Origin: an uncultured Lachnospiraceae bacterium
GTDB lineage: Bacteria > Bacillota > Clostridia > Lachnospirales > Lachnospiraceae
DNA length: 7,865 nucleotides
Direction of reading: 5' to 3'
Assembly: GCA_949283905.1 (NCBI GenBank)
Contig: CASDUB010000215.1
Span: 1 to 7,865 of the forward strand
Shown: positions 6,345-7,865 of the stretch, piece by piece
How positions within the stretch are numbered: position 1 is the stretch's first letter
How the letters are laid out: each line of letters starts with the position of its first letter
Made by a program: the position numbers and the translations under genes
The notes under the pieces: generated by a model
The model's input: the letters and a program-made list of their open reading frames with translations, nothing else
Database searches by the model: none
Told to the model about the DNA's origin: nothing

Positions 6345-6923
6345 ATGACGAAAAGTATTGATCGAAGAATCAGAAAGACAAGAACCCAGCTGCGTCAGGG
6401 TCTGGCCGAACTTCTGAAAGAAAAAAGTTTAAAAGAAATAACAGTCAAAGAGCTGGTTGAAAAAGTGGATATAAACCGCTCTACCTTCTATCTGCATTAT
6501 ACCGACATCTACGACATGATGGAAAAAATTGAAAATGAACTGACAAGTGAAATTGAAGATCTGATCCATACGCATCCGGTAAGCCCTTTCGATGAAAACA
6601 GTTTTCCTTTTATTGAAGATATCTTCTCCATTCTTGCGGAAAACCGGGATATATGTGCTGCTCTGCTAGGACCTAACGGCGACATTTCTTTCCTTCACAG
6701 GATCGAAAGCCTACTGTCCGAACACAGCCTGAATGCGCTTAAACAGACATTTCCGGAAAAGATGGACGACTTGAAATATTACTATGCATTTTGTCGCTCC
6801 GGCTGCATCGGTCTGGTCAAGACCTGGCTGTCGGAAGATTCTTCTGTAAGTCCGCATCACATGGCAGAGCTTACATTCAAACTCATAATGAATGCACTTC
6901 GCGGTTTCTATCCAGATATTTGA
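6345..6923 (+). CDS. TetR/AcrR family transcriptional regulator
   Basis: 192 residues, start ATG at 6345 with GAGG 8 bases upstream. The N-terminus is a TetR DNA-binding domain: a first helix (RKTRTQLRQGLAELLKEKS, about 10-28), then the helix-turn-helix ITVKELVEKVDINRSTFYLHY (about 32-52, given here as the motif region), where STFYLHY is the family signature. The C-terminal ligand and dimer domain (about 75-192) is typical of short TetR regulators found next to YhgE/Pip genes. The gene is divergent from the YhgE gene, with 188 bases between them holding both candidate promoters and dyads. It is therefore likely an autoregulator and repressor of that gene. The inducing ligand is unknown. A strong hairpin terminator follows 16 bases after the stop. 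Confidence 0.93.
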   Translation: MTKSIDRRIRKTRTQLRQGLAELLKEKSLKEITVKELVEKVDINRSTFYLHYTDIYDMMEKIENELTSEIEDLIHTHPVSPFDENSFPFIEDIFSILAENRDICAALLGPNGDISFLHRIESLLSEHSLNALKQTFPEKMDDLKYYYAFCRSGCIGLVKTWLSEDSSVSPHHMAELTFKLIMNALRGFYPDI

Positions 6924-6938
6924 TAAACATTAAAAAAT

Positions 6939-6980
6939 AAAACAGCCGTTGAACATATTTCATTCAATGGCTGTTTTTAT
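6939..6980 (+). terminator. Rho-independent terminator after the TetR gene
   Basis: A 15-base stem (AAAACAGCCGTTGAA with TTCAATGGCTGTTTT, one G-U pair) with a 9-base loop, followed by more T residues. The A-run on the left side means it could also act on the other strand. Between it and the repeat array at 7032 I see nothing further. Confidence 0.9.
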
Positions 6981-7031
6981 ACCTCTGCTGCAAAATTCTA
7001 AGATTTGTTAATACATGTTTAATTACATAGA

Positions 7032-7058
7032 TTGGCGTAAGTTTGGCGTAAAGGCGTA
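7032..7058. repeat. GGCGTA tandem repeat array (left), possible integrase arm sites
   Basis: TTGGCGTAA occurs at 7032-7040 and 7043-7051, then GGCGTA again at 7053-7058, with steps of 11 and 8 bases. The layout matches the array at 7669-7703, where GGNGTA units have steps of 12 and 9 bases. It lies 25 bases past the stop of the tRNA-binding domain gene. Arrays of this kind near integrases are usual arm-type binding sites; here that is inferred from likeness to the right-hand array. Confidence 0.55.
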
Positions 7059-7082
7059 TTACTTAGCTTGTTTTTACTTATA

Positions 7083-7571
7083 TCAGTACAACTTCGCGCC
7101 TGCCGGAATTTGATCATCCAGCATCAGCAGATTGAGCATTTCTTTGCCGTCGTATTCGCAGACTGCGCTGATAAGCATACCGCAGGAATCAATTCCCATC
7201 ATTGCTCTCGGCGGCAGATTTGTTATTGCCACGCATGTCTTTCCGACAAGCTCTTCCGGCTCGTAATACTCGTGAATACCGCTTAAAATCGTACGGTCTG
7301 TGCCTGTTCCGTCATCAAGAGTAAACTGAAGAAGTTTCTTTGATTTTGGCACTGCAGTACATTCTTTTACCTTAACTACTCTGAAATCCGATTTGCTGAA
7401 TGTATCAAAATCAACAAAATCTTCAAAAAGCGATTCAACTTTTACCTTTGAAAGGTCAATGCCCGCTGCTTCTTTTGATACGCATGCTTCAGATGCAGCT
7501 GCACCGTTTCCGGCCTTTTTAGAAGCATCGCTTCCGCCGATGGACTTCATTGTCGGGACGAAAGCAACCAT
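7083..7571 (-). CDS. tRNA-binding (EMAP-II/Trbp111-like) domain protein, like the 3' end of metG
   Basis: 162 residues, ATG at 7571. Residues 1-52 are a low-complexity linker rich in Ala, Ser, Lys and Gly. Residues 53-162 are a full OB-fold tRNA-binding domain: FDTFSKSDFRVVKV, then ILSGIHEYYEPEELVGK, then NLPPRAMMGIDSCGMLISAV and the IPAGAKLY end. This is how many clostridial methionyl-tRNA synthetases end, where the domain aids tRNA binding and dimerisation. The catalytic and anticodon-binding parts are missing: upstream in frame only GGLGEIEK precedes a TGA. So this is either a free-standing tRNA-binding protein or a metG 3' end cut off by the element whose integrase lies just upstream. The ribosome binding site (AGGAG, 11 bases away) is mediocre and no clear promoter was found. 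A linker-like N-terminus favours the cut-off reading. Confidence 0.85.
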   Translation of the reverse strand: MVAFVPTMKSIGGSDASKKAGNGAAASEACVSKEAAGIDLSKVKVESLFEDFVDFDTFSKSDFRVVKVKECTAVPKSKKLLQFTLDDGTGTDRTILSGIHEYYEPEELVGKTCVAITNLPPRAMMGIDSCGMLISAVCEYDGKEMLNLLMLDDQIPAGAKLY

Positions 7572-7668
7572 CTTTTCAATCTCTCCTAAACCTCCTCATA
7601 TCTCATAACAGGTCTAAACGAGGTTTCTTCCCGAATCGCTATATCCCTATAAATTCGTGCTGTTTTTC

Positions 7669-7703
7669 GGTGAATTGGAGTATAAATTGGTGTAAATGGT
7701 GTA
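7669..7703. repeat. GGTGTA-type tandem repeat array (right), integrase arm-site candidate
   Basis: Units GGTGAA (7669), GGAGTA (7677), GGTGTA (7689) and GGTGTA (7698), mostly preceded by ATT, repeat every 8-12 bases just after the integrase stop. This is the expected place for arm-type sites of a tyrosine recombinase near an element end. The rest of 7572-7734 holds no gene that I can support. Confidence 0.6.
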
Positions 7704-7734
7704 TAAGCTTTTATCCTTGTTCAAGAAATGCCAC

Positions 7735-7865
7735 TTATTCGTTGGACACTTTATTATACTCGCTATTGAAATATGAGTCAAGACCTTCAAACTCAGACTG
7801 CCTAAGCTCCTTCGACACATCGGTATAGAGATTGATCGTCGTTGAAATATCCTTATGACCAAGCG
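7735..7865 (-). CDS. Tyrosine recombinase/integrase, C-terminal end
   Basis: Partial gene: the last 42 codons and a TAA stop, with the rest beyond position 7865. The frame opens LGHKDISTTINLYTDV, which is the final catalytic box of phage/Tn916-type integrases: LGH supplies the conserved His and the Tyr of INLYTDV is the nucleophile that attacks DNA. The tail SKELRQSEFEGLDSYF then runs to the stop. The reading frame is intact as far as visible. Such enzymes excise and insert integrative elements or prophages, and usually sit at the element's end with the attachment site just past the stop. Here the repeat array and the metG-like fragment follow. Confidence 0.85.
   Translation of the reverse strand, partial: LGHKDISTTINLYTDVSKELRQSEFEGLDSYFNSEYNKVSNE

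Noticed and set aside
7032..7058. Short GGCGTA repeats as a CRISPR array
   Set aside because: Units are under 10 bases with 2-5 base gaps; there are no spacers and no cas genes.
7393..7828. Plus-strand frames over the metG-like fragment and the integrase tail
   Set aside because: The minus strand carries recognisable domains in both places; the plus-strand frames show none.

Overview
The window looks like DNA from a Gram-positive Firmicute, most likely a gut Clostridia/Lachnospiraceae-type bacterium. The pointers are GGAGG-type ribosome binding sites, TTG and GTG starts, low to moderate GC, a YhgE/Pip protein with a divergent TetR regulator, a Lachnospiraceae-style WYL regulator and a MetRS-type C-terminal tRNA-binding domain. 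This is judged by eye; no database was searched.

Left half (1-3606), AT-rich, with every gene on the minus strand. In transcription order it holds: a DUF4143 AAA ATPase (2321-3550) with a good promoter; a 76-residue membrane protein (1996-2226); a broken 28-codon 5' fragment of a WYL-type regulator gene (1871-1954); a 454-residue zinc-ribbon/TPR/coiled-coil protein of unknown function (463-1827); and the first 84 codons of a second, intact-looking WYL-type regulator that runs off the window (1-253). The two regulator heads are 67/71 identical over their core and lie exactly 1701 bp apart, so this half carries a diverged segmental duplication, probably in an accessory island.

Middle (3701-6980), with less AT-rich codon use. 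A large YhgE/Pip membrane protein (minus) and a TetR regulator (plus) are divergently transcribed from a shared 188-bp region. Each gene ends in a clear hairpin terminator. The two candidate promoters have overlapping -10 boxes, and dyads of the kind TetR proteins bind lie nearby. The natural reading is a TetR repressor controlling its own gene and the YhgE gene.

Right end (7032-7865), minus strand. This holds the last 42 codons of a tyrosine recombinase, then a tandem GGTGTA-type repeat array, then a free-standing C-terminal tRNA-binding domain of the methionyl-tRNA synthetase type without its catalytic part, then a second, related GGCGTA array just past that gene's stop. It reads as the integrase end of an integrative element lying against a displaced or duplicated metG 3' end.

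No rRNA, tRNA or CRISPR array was seen. The parts most worth following up are the duplicated regulator with the unknown zinc-ribbon gene between its copies, and the paired repeat arrays that bracket the tRNA-binding domain gene.
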